This document shows positions 41,841 through 51,252 of a stretch of DNA of 64,000 nt, one piece after another (position 1 is the stretch's first letter; every line of letters begins with the position of its first letter). The stretch comes from Agromyces sp. S2-1-8 (lineage in GTDB: Bacteria > Actinomycetota > Actinomycetes > Actinomycetales > Microbacteriaceae). Location of the stretch: NCBI RefSeq assembly GCF_021129215.1, contig NZ_JAJOLP010000001.1, positions 434,001 to 498,000 of the forward strand, given 5' to 3'. A model generated the notes under the pieces. The model saw only the letters and a list, made by a program, of their open reading frames with translations, ran no database searches and had not been told where the DNA came from. The translations under genes were made by a program, and so were the position numbers.

Positions 41841-42479
41841 CGCCTCCGGACGCAGCACCCGGTAGCGCAGATGCGTCGCTTTCGCGCCCTGCGCGACGCT
41901 GAGCGTCTCGAGCTCGACGCGGTTCGCCGCCGAGTCGGGGAACAGTCGCGAGCCGCCGCCGAGGAGCACGGGCACGAGGTGCAGCCGCGCCTCGTCGACG
42001 AGGCCGGCGGCGAGCGCCTGGCGGGCCACCTCTGCGCCGCCCATCACGCACACCGACGCGGCGCTCGCGGCGGCACTCGCACGCTCGACCGCCTCGGCCA
42101 CCCCGCCCGTGACGAACTCGAATCGCGAGCCGCCGCGCACGATCGGCTCGCGATCGCGACTCGTGACGACGAAGCACGGCCGGCCCTCGAACACCGGGTC
42201 GTCGCTCCACGGGCCCTCGCCCACGTCGAACGTGCGCCGACCGATGACGAACGCCCCCGTCGACTCGAACATGCGCTCGGCCGCCTCGCGATCGATGCGC
42301 TGCGGCCCCGTGTCGACGACGGCGTCGCTGTCGCGCGGCACCGTCCCGTCGAACACCGAGTTGCGGATCCACTCGTGCACGCGTTCGCCGTCGATGCCGA
42401 GCGGATGCTCGAGGCTCACGCCGTGTGCGGCCGTGAAGCCGTCGAGCGTCATCGTCATCTCGAGGAAGACGTGCGACAT
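41832..42479 (-). CDS. Dihydrofolate reductase-family protein (RibD C-terminal type)
   Basis: A 215-aa protein. EMTMTLDGFTA, then FVIGRRTFDVGEGPW, VMGGAEVARQALAAGLVDEARLHLVPVLLGGGSRLF: the RibD_C/DHFR-like fold of many small actinobacterial reductases. It starts 2 nt after the prpC stop and is probably in the same operon, although no link to the 2-methylcitrate cycle is known. Confidence 0.88.
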   Translation of the reverse strand: MSHVFLEMTMTLDGFTAAHGVSLEHPLGIDGERVHEWIRNSVFDGTVPRDSDAVVDTGPQRIDREAAERMFESTGAFVIGRRTFDVGEGPWSDDPVFEGRPCFVVTSRDREPIVRGGSRFEFVTGGVAEAVERASAAASAASVCVMGGAEVARQALAAGLVDEARLHLVPVLLGGGSRLFPDSAANRVELETLSVAQGAKATHLRYRVLRPEAVE

Positions 42480-42481
42480 GG

Positions 42482-43615
42482 TCAGCCCTTGGCCGGGACG
42501 TGCCGCTCGTCGACCCCGTTGTACACCGAGAGCGGGCGGATGAGCGCGTTCGACGCGGCCTGCTCCATGATGTGCGCCGTCCACCCGGTGACCCGCGAGG
42601 CGACGAACAGCGGCGTGAAGGTCAGGGTGTCGAAGCCCATCATGTGGTACGTCGGGCCCGCCGGGTAGTCGAGGTTCGGCTTGATGTTCTTGCGCTCGCC
42701 CATCGCCTGCTCGAGGGCGACGTAGAGCTCGAGCAGGTCGGGGCGGTCGTAGAACTCGACCATGCGCTCCATCGCGTCGCGCATCGTCGGCACGCGCGAA
42801 TCGCCGTTCTTGTAGACGCGGTGCCCGAAGCCCATGATCTTGCGCTTGGAGGCGAGCGCGTCGTCGAGCCACGCCACCGCGCGCTCCGCGCCGCCCTCGC
42901 CCGGGCCGATCTCATCGAACGCGTGCATGACCGCTTCGTTGGCGCCGCCGTGCAACGGCCCCTTGAGCGCACCGATCGCACCCGTGACGGCGGAGTACAG
43001 GTCGGCCAGCGTCGAGGTGATGACCCGCGCCGTGAACGTCGACGCGTTGAAGGAGTGCTCGGCGTACAGGATCATCGACACGTCGAAGGCGTTCGCGACC
43101 GGCAGCTCGGGCACCTCGCCGAACGTCTGCCAGAGGAAGTTCGCCGAGTACCCGAGGTCGTCGCGCGGCTCGACGAACTCGAGCCCGCGCCGCCGCAGCT
43201 GGTCGTAGGCGACGATCGACGGCAGCTTCGCGAAGAGCCGGATCGCCTTGTCGAGGTTGGCCTCGGGCGAGTCGTCCGGCGTCGCGGGGTCGCTCGCGCC
43301 GATGACGCTCACCGCCGTGCGCACGACGTCCATCGGGTGCGCCGACAGCGGCAGCTCGTCGATGATCCGCTTCACCTCGTGGTCGAGGCCGCGCAGCGAC
43401 CGCTCGCGGTCCTCGAACGCGGCGAGCTCGTCGTCGTTCGGCAGCTCGCCGTACCAGAGCAGGTACGCGACCTCCTCGAACGTGCACGACGCGGCGAGCT
43501 CCTGCACGGGGTACCCGCGGTAGAGCAGCGAGTTCGTCTCGGGGTTGACCTTCGAGATGGCGGTGTAGTCGACCGGCACCCCGGCCAGCCCCTTGTAGAT
43601 CTCCTGCTCGGCCAT
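42482..43615 (-). CDS. prpC: 2-methylcitrate synthase
   Basis: A 377-aa citrate-synthase-family protein of the short (PrpC) type. GLAGVPVDYTAISKVNPETNSLLYRGYPVQELA is the characteristic N-terminus, the catalytic His residues are in LKGPLHGGANEAVM and MGFGHRVYKNGDSR, and FTPLFVASRVTGWTAHIMEQ carries substrate-binding residues. It condenses propionyl-CoA with oxaloacetate. Third gene of GntR-prpD-prpB-prpC. Confidence 0.94.
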   Translation of the reverse strand: MAEQEIYKGLAGVPVDYTAISKVNPETNSLLYRGYPVQELAASCTFEEVAYLLWYGELPNDDELAAFEDRERSLRGLDHEVKRIIDELPLSAHPMDVVRTAVSVIGASDPATPDDSPEANLDKAIRLFAKLPSIVAYDQLRRRGLEFVEPRDDLGYSANFLWQTFGEVPELPVANAFDVSMILYAEHSFNASTFTARVITSTLADLYSAVTGAIGALKGPLHGGANEAVMHAFDEIGPGEGGAERAVAWLDDALASKRKIMGFGHRVYKNGDSRVPTMRDAMERMVEFYDRPDLLELYVALEQAMGERKNIKPNLDYPAGPTYHMMGFDTLTFTPLFVASRVTGWTAHIMEQAASNALIRPLSVYNGVDERHVPAKG

Positions 43616-43647
43616 GGATGCTCCCTTGCGTTGGCGTTCTGCGGTCG

Positions 43648-44547
43648 TCAGCGTGCGACGGTGAAGTTGAAGATCGAGGTGTCGAAGTGGTTGTACGCCT
43701 CGTAGTCGACGAGCTCGTAGAGCTCGGCCCGGTGCTGCATGTCGCCGAGCTTGGCGGTGAGCGAACCGGATGCCTCGAGCTCGTCGAGCCCGCGCATCGC
43801 ACTGCCCATCGCGAGTCGCAGCAGCGACACCGGCCAGATGACGATGTTCATGCCGACATCGGCCAGCTGCTGCACCGTGAAGAGCTCGCTCTTGCCGAAC
43901 TCGGTCATGTTCGCGAGCAGCGGCACGTCGACCGCGGCGCGGATCGCAGCGAACTCCTCGAGCGAGCGCATCGCCTCGGGGAAGATCGCGTCGGCACCGG
44001 CGTCGACGAGCGCCTTCGCCCGGTCGATCGCGGCCTGCAGCCCGTCGACCGCGGCGATGTCAGTGCGCGCCATGATGAGGAAGTTCTCGTCGCGGCGCGC
44101 GTCGACCGCGGCACGGATGCGGCGCAGCGCGGTCTCGTCGTCGACGACCTGCTTGCCGTCGAGGTGGCCGCAGCGCTTCGGGTTGACCTGGTCCTCGATG
44201 TGGAGGCCGGCGAGACCCGCGTCCTCCATCTCCTGCACGGTGCGGGCGACGTTCATCGGCTCGCCGAAGCCGGTGTCGGCGTCGATGATGGCCGGCAGCT
44301 CGGTCATGCGGGCGATCTGCCTGCCCCGGCCGGCGACCTCGGTGAGCGTCGTCAGCCCGATGTCGGGCAGGCCGAGGTCGGCCGACAGCACAGCGCCCGA
44401 GATGTAGACGCCCTCGAAGCCGCGTTCGCCGATGAGCTTCGCCGACAGCGGGTTGAACGCGCCGGGGAACCGCATGATCTCGCCGGTCGCGAGCCGCTCG
44501 CGGAAGAGCCGCCGCTTCTCGTGGGCCGGAATGGATGAGTACAGCAT
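43648..44547 (-). CDS. prpB: 2-methylisocitrate lyase
   Basis: A 299-aa protein of the isocitrate lyase/PEP mutase superfamily. DADTGFGEPMNVARTV, HIEDQVNPKRCGHLDGK (KRCGH active site with catalytic Cys) and IMARTDIAAVDGLQAAIDRAK are diagnostic. Cleaves 2-methylisocitrate to pyruvate and succinate. Its ATG overlaps the prpD stop by 1 nt (TGATG), so translation is coupled. Confidence 0.95.
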   Translation of the reverse strand: MLYSSIPAHEKRRLFRERLATGEIMRFPGAFNPLSAKLIGERGFEGVYISGAVLSADLGLPDIGLTTLTEVAGRGRQIARMTELPAIIDADTGFGEPMNVARTVQEMEDAGLAGLHIEDQVNPKRCGHLDGKQVVDDETALRRIRAAVDARRDENFLIMARTDIAAVDGLQAAIDRAKALVDAGADAIFPEAMRSLEEFAAIRAAVDVPLLANMTEFGKSELFTVQQLADVGMNIVIWPVSLLRLAMGSAMRGLDELEASGSLTAKLGDMQHRAELYELVDYEAYNHFDTSIFNFTVAR

Positions 44548-46082
44548 CAGAACAGCCCCTCGGGGATCTCGACGCCCGTGAGGGCGCCCGGCGCGACCGT
44601 GAAGGTGAGGCCGCCGAGCTCGTCGGGGCCGAGCTCGGGCAGGCGCTGCGCGACGTCGAGGAACCGCTCGATCTCGTCGGGCGTGAGCGCCCACTCGGCG
44701 AGCGTGCGGAACTTGTTCACGTACTGCTCGCGGGCGAACGGCCGGGCGCCGAGCGGGTGCGCGTCGGCCACGGCGATCTCGTCGACGATCTCGCCGCCGT
44801 CGGCGAGCTTGATGACGACGCGGCCGCCGAACGCCTTCTCGGCGATGTCGAGCGAGTGGTAGCGGCGCGTCCACTCGGGGTCCTCGACGGTCGACACCTT
44901 CTTCCAGAGCGCGATCGTCTCGGGGCGGTGCGCACGCTCGGGCGAGTACGAGACCTCGTGGTCCCAGGCCCCGTCTTGCAGCGCCACCGTGAAGATGTAC
45001 GGGATCGAGTGGTCGAGCGTCTCGCGCGAGGCATCCGGGTCGTATTTCTGCGGGTCGTTCGCGCCCGAGCCGATGACGTAGTGCGTGTGGTGCGAGGTGT
45101 GCAGCGTGATCGACTCGATGTGCTCGGCGTCGAGGATCAGCGGGTACTCCTCGTGGAGCTTGCGGGCGAGGTCGATCCACGCCTGCGCCTGGTACTCGGC
45201 CGAGTGCTCCTTCGTGTACGAGTCGAGGATGGCGCGCTTCGACTCGCCCTCGTCGGGCAGCGGCACCTCGTACGAGCCGTCGGGCCCGTCGAGCAGCCAC
45301 GCGATCACGCCGTCCTCCCCCTCGTAGATCGGCACGGGGCTCGTCTGGCCGCGCATCGCGCGGTCGACGGCCTCGATCGCCATCTTGCCGGCGAAAGCGG
45401 GCGCGTGCGCCTTCCACGTCGAGATCTCGCCCTTGCGCGACTGGCGCGTCGCGGTGGTCGTGTGCAGGGCCTGCCCGATCGCCTGGAAGATCGTCTCGCG
45501 GTCGAGGCCCAGCAGGGTGCCGATGCCGGCGGCGGCCGACGGGCCGAGGTGCGCGACGTGGTCGATCTTGTGCTGGTGGAGCGAGATCGCCTTGGCGAGG
45601 TCGACCTGGATCTCGTAGCCGGTCGCGATGCCCCGCACGAGGTCGCGCCCGCTGAGGCCGCGGCCCTGCGCGAGGTGCTGGGCGACCGCGGTGATCGGCG
45701 GGATGTTGTCGCCCGGGTGCGAGTACTCGGCCGCGAGGAAGGTGTCGTGGTAGTCGAGCTCGCGCACGGCGACGCCGTTGGCCCACGCCGCCCACTCGGG
45801 GCTCGTGCGGCGTGCCGCGTCGGCGCCGAACACGGTCGCGCCGTCGCCGCCGATCGAGACGGGGTGGGCGAGTGCCTGGCTGCGGGCCGAGACGACGGGG
45901 CGGCGTGCGATCGCGGCCGCCGCGACCGCGGCGTTGTCGATGACGCGGTTCACCACCATGTCGACGACGTCGTCGTCGAGCTCGACCGGGTCGGTCGCGA
46001 CACCGGCGAGCGCCCAGGCGAGCTGGCCCTCGCGCTGCAGGTTCTCATCGCTGCGGTGCGTGCGGACGTGGTGGTTGTGCAT
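44547..46082 (-). CDS. prpD: 2-methylcitrate dehydratase
   Basis: A 511-aa MmgE/PrpD-family protein. [44 protein letters not shown] and [25 protein letters not shown] are conserved blocks. It dehydrates 2-methylcitrate in the propionate pathway. ATG 46082 is chosen (MHNHHVRTH) with AAAGGT 7 nt upstream. It follows the GntR gene by 35 nt. Confidence 0.95.
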   Translation of the reverse strand: MHNHHVRTHRSDENLQREGQLAWALAGVATDPVELDDDVVDMVVNRVIDNAAVAAAAIARRPVVSARSQALAHPVSIGGDGATVFGADAARRTSPEWAAWANGVAVRELDYHDTFLAAEYSHPGDNIPPITAVAQHLAQGRGLSGRDLVRGIATGYEIQVDLAKAISLHQHKIDHVAHLGPSAAAGIGTLLGLDRETIFQAIGQALHTTTATRQSRKGEISTWKAHAPAFAGKMAIEAVDRAMRGQTSPVPIYEGEDGVIAWLLDGPDGSYEVPLPDEGESKRAILDSYTKEHSAEYQAQAWIDLARKLHEEYPLILDAEHIESITLHTSHHTHYVIGSGANDPQKYDPDASRETLDHSIPYIFTVALQDGAWDHEVSYSPERAHRPETIALWKKVSTVEDPEWTRRYHSLDIAEKAFGGRVVIKLADGGEIVDEIAVADAHPLGARPFAREQYVNKFRTLAEWALTPDEIERFLDVAQRLPELGPDELGGLTFTVAPGALTGVEIPEGLF

Positions 46083-46117
46083 GGGGTGGACCTTTCTGAA
46101 GTGTTCCATCGGTCAGG

Positions 46118-46789
46118 CTACGCGGTGCCCGTCGGGCTGACGAGCGCGGATCTCTCCTCGATCGACGCGAGCGCGTGCCGGAGGCTGAGGTGCAGGTGCA
46201 CGTGGGTGGCGTGCGCCGCGAGATCGGTGTCGCCGGCGATGATCGCGTCGACGATGAGCAGGTGCTCCGATGCCGCGGCGCGGAGTCGCTCGGGGTGCTG
46301 GCGCGCGAGCCGGCGCACGCGGGCCGAGTGCAGGCGGGCGCTCTGCAGGGCGGCGGCGAGCATGGGGTTGGCGACGGCCGCCTCGATCTCGTCGTCGAGG
46401 GCGTCGACGACGTCGTAGTAGGCGCGAAGCCCGTCGTCGCCCTCGTCGAGCAGCTCGGGCGCCTCGGCGAGCCGACGCCGCAGCTCGGCGAAGCGAGCCG
46501 GGTCGCGACGGCGCGCGGCGAGGCGCGAGGCCTGGCCTTCGAGCGCCTCGCGCACCTCGTAGAGCGAGACGATGCTCGCGGCGTCGAGCGCAGAGACCTG
46601 CAGCACGCGCGCCGAGGCGGCCGTCGCGAGCCCGTCGGCCTCGAGTCGCGCGAGCGCCTCGCGCACCGGGGTGCGGGAGACGCCGAGCCGGTTCGCCTGC
46701 TCGACCTCGGCGAGCGCGGTTCCGGGCGCGAGCACGCCGTCGAGGATCTCCTCGCGGAGCGCCCGGTAGGCGCGTTCACTCGCTCGCAT
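46118..46789 (-). CDS. GntR-family regulator (FCD domain), probable prp operon regulator
   Basis: A 223-aa protein: GntR winged helix (YRALREEILDGVLAPGTALAEVEQANRLGVSRTPVREALARLEADGL) and an FCD effector domain (DAASIVSLYEVREALEGQASRLAA to HATHVHLHLSLRHALASI). ATG 46789 with GGGAGGG. First gene of the prp operon, so it likely autoregulates and controls prpDBC in response to a propionate-pathway metabolite (inference). Inverted TGTATAC-type sites lie upstream. Confidence 0.92.
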   Translation of the reverse strand: MRASERAYRALREEILDGVLAPGTALAEVEQANRLGVSRTPVREALARLEADGLATAASARVLQVSALDAASIVSLYEVREALEGQASRLAARRRDPARFAELRRRLAEAPELLDEGDDGLRAYYDVVDALDDEIEAAVANPMLAAALQSARLHSARVRRLARQHPERLRAAASEHLLIVDAIIAGDTDLAAHATHVHLHLSLRHALASIEERSALVSPTGTA

Positions 46790-46807
46790 GGTTACCCTCC
46801 CCCACTC

Positions 46808-46869
46808 ATGTATACGCTCACGCCCGCTTCGGCGCAAATTCCGAGCAAATCTGGCAATTGTGTATACAT
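46808..46869. promoter_or_regulatory. Paired ATGTATAC / GTATACAT sites, GntR operator
   Basis: ATGTATAC at 46808-46815 and its reverse complement GTATACAT at 46862-46869 lie in the gap between the divergent prp-GntR operon and sufS. TGTATACA-like palindromes are typical of FCD-type GntR proteins. Confidence 0.65.
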
Positions 46870-46915
46870 CGAGTTCCCAGCCGACACGGCTCTCATGCGT
46901 GGGACGATTGAAGGG

Positions 46916-48229
46916 ATGAGCACCACCGACCTCGACCGCATCGGCGCACGTGCGGTCTCAGACCTCCGCGGCGACTTCCCCGCATTCGCCGACCGCTCGG
47001 CCCCGGCGTACCTCGATTCCGCCGCGACCGCACAACGCCCGCGGCAGGTGCTCGACGCCGAACGCGACTACCTCGAACGGCACCTCGCGCCCGTGCACCG
47101 CGGTGCGAGCGCGGCCGTGGGCCGCTCGACGACGCTCTTCGAAGACGCCCGTGCGACGGTCGCGCGCTTCGTCGGCGCCGGCGACCGCGAGGTCGTCTGG
47201 ACCGAGAACGCCACCGACGCGCTCAACATCGTCGCGCTCGGCCTGGCCGACGCCTCGGCCGGACTCGCCGGCCCCGAGGCATCCCGATTCGTGCTCGAAG
47301 CCGGCGACGAGATCGTCGTGACCGAGGCCGAGCACCACGCGAACCTCATCCCGTGGCAACGACTCGCGGCCCGCACGGGCGCGCGCCTGCGCGGCGTGCG
47401 GGTCGACGAGCACGGGTTGTGGTCGCTCGACGGGCTCGCGGCCGAGCTCTCGGAGCGCACCCGGGTCGTGGCGTTCGCCGAGGTGTCGAACGTCACGGGT
47501 TTCATCGCGCCCGTCGCCGACGTCGTCGCGCTCGTGCGCGAGCGGGCGCCGCGGGCGCTCGTCGTGCTCGATGCGTGCCAGTCCGTTCCGCACCGCCCGA
47601 CCGACTTCGCGGCGCTCGGCGTCGACTTCGCCGCGTTCTCGGGACACAAGATGCTCGGTCCGAACGGCATCGGCGTGCTCTACGGACGCGCCGAGCTGCT
47701 CGACGCGCTGCCGCCCGCTCGCACCGGCGGATCGACGATCACCCGGGTGACGCTCGACCATGCCGAGTTCCTGCCGGCACCGCACCGCTTCGAGGCGGGC
47801 ACCCAGCCCGTGTCGCAGGCCGTCGCCCTCGCCGAGGCGGTGCGCTACCTCGAGGCGATCGGCATGGAGGCGGTCGCCGCCCACGAGCAGGCGCTCGCGG
47901 CGCGCGTCGTCGACCGGCTCGCGTCGCTGCCCGGCGTGCGGGTCGTCGGCCCGCAGGCCGGTGCCCCGCGTGCGGGCCTCGTCGCGGTCGGCGTCGAGGG
48001 GGTGCACGCGCACGACGTGGGGCAGTTCCTCGACGAGGCCGGCGTCGTCGTGCGGGTCGGCCACCACTGCGCGCAGCCGCTGCACCGTGCGCTCGGCGTC
48101 ACCGCCACGACGCGTGCGAGCGCGCACGTCTACACGACGGCCGACGAGATGGACCGCTTCGTCGACGCACTCGGTGAGGTGCGACGGTTCTTCGGCGTCG
48201 CCGACCAGGCCGCGGCGGTGATCGCGTGA
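46916..48229 (+). CDS. sufS: SufS-like cysteine desulfurase
   Basis: A 437-aa PLP-dependent group II cysteine desulfurase. AYLDSAATAQRPRQVLDA, EAEHHANLIPWQRLA, AFSGHKMLGPNGIGVLYG (PLP Lys) and VRVGHHCAQPLHRALG (catalytic Cys) match SufS. ATG 46916 with AAGGG. It mobilises cysteine sulfur for Fe-S assembly. Coupled to sufU by GTGA. The rest of the suf genes (B, C, D) are not in the window. Confidence 0.93.
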   Translation: MSTTDLDRIGARAVSDLRGDFPAFADRSAPAYLDSAATAQRPRQVLDAERDYLERHLAPVHRGASAAVGRSTTLFEDARATVARFVGAGDREVVWTENATDALNIVALGLADASAGLAGPEASRFVLEAGDEIVVTEAEHHANLIPWQRLAARTGARLRGVRVDEHGLWSLDGLAAELSERTRVVAFAEVSNVTGFIAPVADVVALVRERAPRALVVLDACQSVPHRPTDFAALGVDFAAFSGHKMLGPNGIGVLYGRAELLDALPPARTGGSTITRVTLDHAEFLPAPHRFEAGTQPVSQAVALAEAVRYLEAIGMEAVAAHEQALAARVVDRLASLPGVRVVGPQAGAPRAGLVAVGVEGVHAHDVGQFLDEAGVVVRVGHHCAQPLHRALGVTATTRASAHVYTTADEMDRFVDALGEVRRFFGVADQAAAVIA

Positions 48230-48717
48230 GCGGGCTCGAGGGGCTGTACCAGCAGATCATCCTCGACCAGTCGAAGCGGCGCAACGGCGACCGACTGCTC
48301 GAGGACCCCGACGCCGAGCACCACGAGTACAACCCGACCTGCGGCGACGAGATCACCGTGCGCGTGAAGCTCTCGTCCGCCGATGCCGCCGACTCGACCG
48401 ACGACCGCGGCGGCCCCGGCACCGCCCGCATCGCCGAGCTCGCCTGGCAGGGCGACGGATGCTCGATCTCGATGGCCTCGGCGTCGACGCTCACCGAACT
48501 CGTCGCCGGGCGCACGGTCGACGAGGCGCGCGAGCTCATCGAGGCGTTCCGCGCGATGCTGCGGTCGCAGGGGGCGGGCGAACCCGATGAAGAGGTGCTC
48601 GGCGACGCGATCGCGTTCCACGGCGTCTCGAAGTACGTGATGCGCGTCAAGTGCGCGATGCTCGCGTGGGTCGCGCTCGAGGCGTGCCTCGCGCAGGCGA
48701 CCCGACCCGCTCGCTGA
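48226..48717 (+). CDS. sufU: SufU-like sulfur-transfer/Fe-S assembly protein
   Basis: A 163-aa protein. LYQQIILDQSKRRNG start, and three Cys of the zinc/sulfur site: YNPTCGDEI, WQGDGCSISMASAS and RVKCAMLAWVALE. SufU accepts persulfide from SufS. GTG 48226 overlaps the sufS stop. An Asp-rich insert (SSADAADSTDDRGGPG, about residues 51-66) is longer than in the Bacillus protein. Confidence 0.93.
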   Translation: MSGLEGLYQQIILDQSKRRNGDRLLEDPDAEHHEYNPTCGDEITVRVKLSSADAADSTDDRGGPGTARIAELAWQGDGCSISMASASTLTELVAGRTVDEARELIEAFRAMLRSQGAGEPDEEVLGDAIAFHGVSKYVMRVKCAMLAWVALEACLAQATRPAR

Positions 48718-48730
48718 GGAACGGCGCCCC

Positions 48731-49801
48731 TCAACCGGCGGGAGTGTCGAAGACGCGGCCGGCGCTCGGGTCGTCGAGCACGCGCGCGCCGAGGTCGCGC
48801 GGCAGGTCGCGCAGCTCGGGCGGGTTCCACTTCGGGTCGCGGTCCTTGTCGATCACCTGCGCCCGGATGCCCTCGTGCAGGTCGTGCTGGCCGAGGAACC
48901 AGTTGACCGCGCGGAACTCCTGCTCGAGCGCCGCCTCGAGGTTCGGCAGGGTGCGCGCCCGGCGCACCGATTCGAGCGTCACGGCCATCGCCGTCGGCGA
49001 GAGCGTCTCGAGCTCGTCGGCCGCGGTCGCGGCATCGGGGTGCCCGTGCGCGCGCAGTCGGGCGATGATCTCCCCCACCGAGGGCGCGACGTAGCAGGCG
49101 TCGATCCAGTCACGGGCGAGGGCGAGCGTGGATGCCTCGGCCGGCGTCTCGTCGAAGAGCATGACGATCTCGGCGGGGCTGCCGGGGTCGGCGCGCTCGG
49201 CGAGCGCCTGCAGCAGGTGCGGCAGATCGCGTGAAGGGACGTAGGCGTCGGCGAAGCCGGCGTAGAGGGCATCGGCCGCGGTCATCGTGCGCGAGTTGAG
49301 GGCGAGGTGCACGCCGAGCTCGCCCGGCGCCTTCGCGAGCAACCAGGTGCCGCCCACGTCGGGAGTGAAGCCGATGCGAGTCTCGGGCATCGCGAGCTTC
49401 GACCGCTCGGTGACGACGCGGATCGAGGCGTGGCCCGAGAGGCCGATGCCGCCGCCCATCGTGATGCCGTCCATGATCGACACGACGGGTTTCGGGTAGC
49501 GCGCGATCGCGGCGTCGAGCCGGTACTCGGTGCGGAAGAAGTCGCGCGCCTCGCCGTGCCCGCCGTTGGTCGCGTAGCCGTAGAGCTCGCGGATGTCGCC
49601 GCCCGCGCAGAACCCGCGGTCGCCCGCGCCGTCGAGCACGACGACGCCGACCTCGCTGTCGTCGCGCCAGGCGTCGAACACGGCGGTGAGTTCACGCACC
49701 ATCTCGTAGGAGAGGGCGTTGATGGCCTGCGGTCGGTCGAGCGTGACGTGGCCGACGCCGTCGGCGACCGTCGCGGAGATGTGGGCGCTCACGTGTGCCA
49801 C
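48731..49801 (-). CDS. 3-hydroxyisobutyryl-CoA hydrolase-like enoyl-CoA hydratase family protein
   Basis: A 356-aa crotonase-superfamily protein. CAGGDIRELYGYATNGG, IMDGITMGGGIGLSGHASIRVVTERSKLAMPE and IGFTPDVGGTWLL are signatures of HIBCH, which hydrolyses 3-hydroxyisobutyryl-CoA in valine catabolism. The length (about 350 versus about 260 for hydratases) also fits HIBCH. GTG 49801 is preferred because GGAG lies 7 nt before it. Converges with sufU. Confidence 0.9.
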   Translation of the reverse strand: MAHVSAHISATVADGVGHVTLDRPQAINALSYEMVRELTAVFDAWRDDSEVGVVVLDGAGDRGFCAGGDIRELYGYATNGGHGEARDFFRTEYRLDAAIARYPKPVVSIMDGITMGGGIGLSGHASIRVVTERSKLAMPETRIGFTPDVGGTWLLAKAPGELGVHLALNSRTMTAADALYAGFADAYVPSRDLPHLLQALAERADPGSPAEIVMLFDETPAEASTLALARDWIDACYVAPSVGEIIARLRAHGHPDAATAADELETLSPTAMAVTLESVRRARTLPNLEAALEQEFRAVNWFLGQHDLHEGIRAQVIDKDRDPKWNPPELRDLPRDLGARVLDDPSAGRVFDTPAG

Positions 49802-49981
49802 CGTATCGCTCCGAGTCGTCCTGCACGGGTTCGAGTGCCCGCCCGGCCCCACCCGCGCCGCATGCAGAGCACCGGCACCGGGCCGGGCGGAAGGGGCACC
49901 GCGGATCCGTCCGCATGGCGAGCGACCGCCCGGGGAGGTGCGAGGGCGGGTTGAGGGAGCGATCAGGCGTACGATTCCGGA
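49802..49981. other. Intergenic region between hibch and lysE
   Basis: A 180-nt divergent promoter region. It contains CCGCCCGGCCC and GGGCCGGGCGG, an 11-nt inverted pair separated by about 34 nt. No gene or clear operator. Confidence 0.3.
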
Positions 49982-50620
49982 ATGGTCCCCGCATCGAACC
50001 TCTGGGCGTTCATCGTCGCGTCGGTCGTGCTCATCGTCATCCCGGGGCCGAGCGTGCTGTTCGTCATCGGGCGGTCGCTCGCACTCGGCCGCGTGGGCGG
50101 GCTGCTCAGCGTCGTCGGCAACGCGATCGGCATGCTCCCGCTCATCGCCGCCGTCGCGCTCGGCGTCGGGGTGATCGTCGCGCAGTCGGTCGTCGTCTTC
50201 ACGGCGATCAAGATCGCGGGCGCGCTCTACCTCGCGTATCTCGGCATCCAGGCGATCCGGCACCGGGCCGACGCGTCGGCCGCGGTGACCGGAACCGTCG
50301 TGCGCCGCTCACCCGTGCGGCTGCTCTCCGAGGGATTCTTCGTCGGCGTCTCGAACCCGAAGACCATCGCGTTCTTCGTCGCGGTGCTGCCGCAGTTCGT
50401 CGACTTCGACGCCGGCTCGATCCCGCTGCAGCTCGCCGAGCTCGGCCTCGTGTTCGTCGTGCTCGCCCTCGCGTGCGACTCCGTGTGGGCGCTCGCGGCC
50501 GGGTCGGCTCGCGACTGGTTCGCGAAGTCGCCGAACCGCGCCGAGCACCTCGCGGCGACCGGCGGCGTGATGATGATCGGCCTCGGCGGCGTGCTCGCCT
50601 TCAGCGGCTCGAAGCACTGA
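49982..50620 (+). CDS. LysE-family amino acid exporter
   Basis: A 212-aa membrane protein. VVLIVIPGPSVLFVIGRSLALGRVGGL is the N-terminal LysE/RhtB motif; six hydrophobic segments and FVGVSNPKTIAFFVAVLPQFVD follow. Exports amino acids or related compounds; substrate unknown. Converges with the PEBP gene, 6 nt between stops. Confidence 0.92.
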   Translation: MVPASNLWAFIVASVVLIVIPGPSVLFVIGRSLALGRVGGLLSVVGNAIGMLPLIAAVALGVGVIVAQSVVVFTAIKIAGALYLAYLGIQAIRHRADASAAVTGTVVRRSPVRLLSEGFFVGVSNPKTIAFFVAVLPQFVDFDAGSIPLQLAELGLVFVVLALACDSVWALAAGSARDWFAKSPNRAEHLAATGGVMMIGLGGVLAFSGSKH

Positions 50621-50626
50621 CGCGGG

Positions 50627-51184
50627 CTACGCGTCGGCGGGGTTCACGTCGGTGCCGACGAGGATGCCCCGGGCCACGCCGTTGAAGAAGCACTGGGCAC
50701 TCAGCACCGTCGGCGTCGTCGTCGCGGGGTCGACGTCGAGTCGCTCGACCCCCAGCGCGTGCACGACGAAGAAGTAGCGGTGCACGCCGGTACCGGCGGG
50801 CGGCCCGGAGCCGCGGTACCGGGGCTCGCGGTACTCGTTGTCGAGCACGACCACGCCCTCGGGCAGCAGGCCTCGCGACAGCGCATCGGGCGCGCCGGCG
50901 CCGGCCTCGAGCGATGTCGTCGTCACCGGGATGTTCGCCACGGCCCAGTGCCACCAACCCGCCCCGCTCGGCGCATCGGCGTCGAAGCACGTCACCGCGA
51001 AGCTCTTCGTCTCCGCCGGGAATCCCGTCCAGCCGAGCTGCGGCGACACGTCGGACCCGCCGCGACCGGCGCTCCGCTGCGGCGCGGCGAGCGGCTGCCC
51101 CGGCTCGAGGTCCGCGCTCGTCACCGTGAACGAGTCGAGGGGCCTCAGGGCCTGCAACTGCGCGTAGGGATCGTAGTCGAACAT
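50627..51184 (-). CDS. YbhB/YbcL-type PEBP family protein
   Basis: A 185-aa protein. DVSPQLGWTGFPAETKSFAVTCFDADAP, GWWHWAVANIP and GVHRYFFVVHAL are the phosphatidylethanolamine-binding protein motifs (Raf-kinase-inhibitor-like, YbhB). ATG 51184 with GAGAGGA upstream. Cytoplasmic; role unknown. Confidence 0.92.
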   Translation of the reverse strand: MFDYDPYAQLQALRPLDSFTVTSADLEPGQPLAAPQRSAGRGGSDVSPQLGWTGFPAETKSFAVTCFDADAPSGAGWWHWAVANIPVTTTSLEAGAGAPDALSRGLLPEGVVVLDNEYREPRYRGSGPPAGTGVHRYFFVVHALGVERLDVDPATTTPTVLSAQCFFNGVARGILVGTDVNPADA

Positions 51185-51252
51185 CGGCGTCCTCTCCGGC
51201 CTCGGACGCGGCATCCGAGGCCGTCGTCAGCCTACGCCCGTAAGATCTGCGG

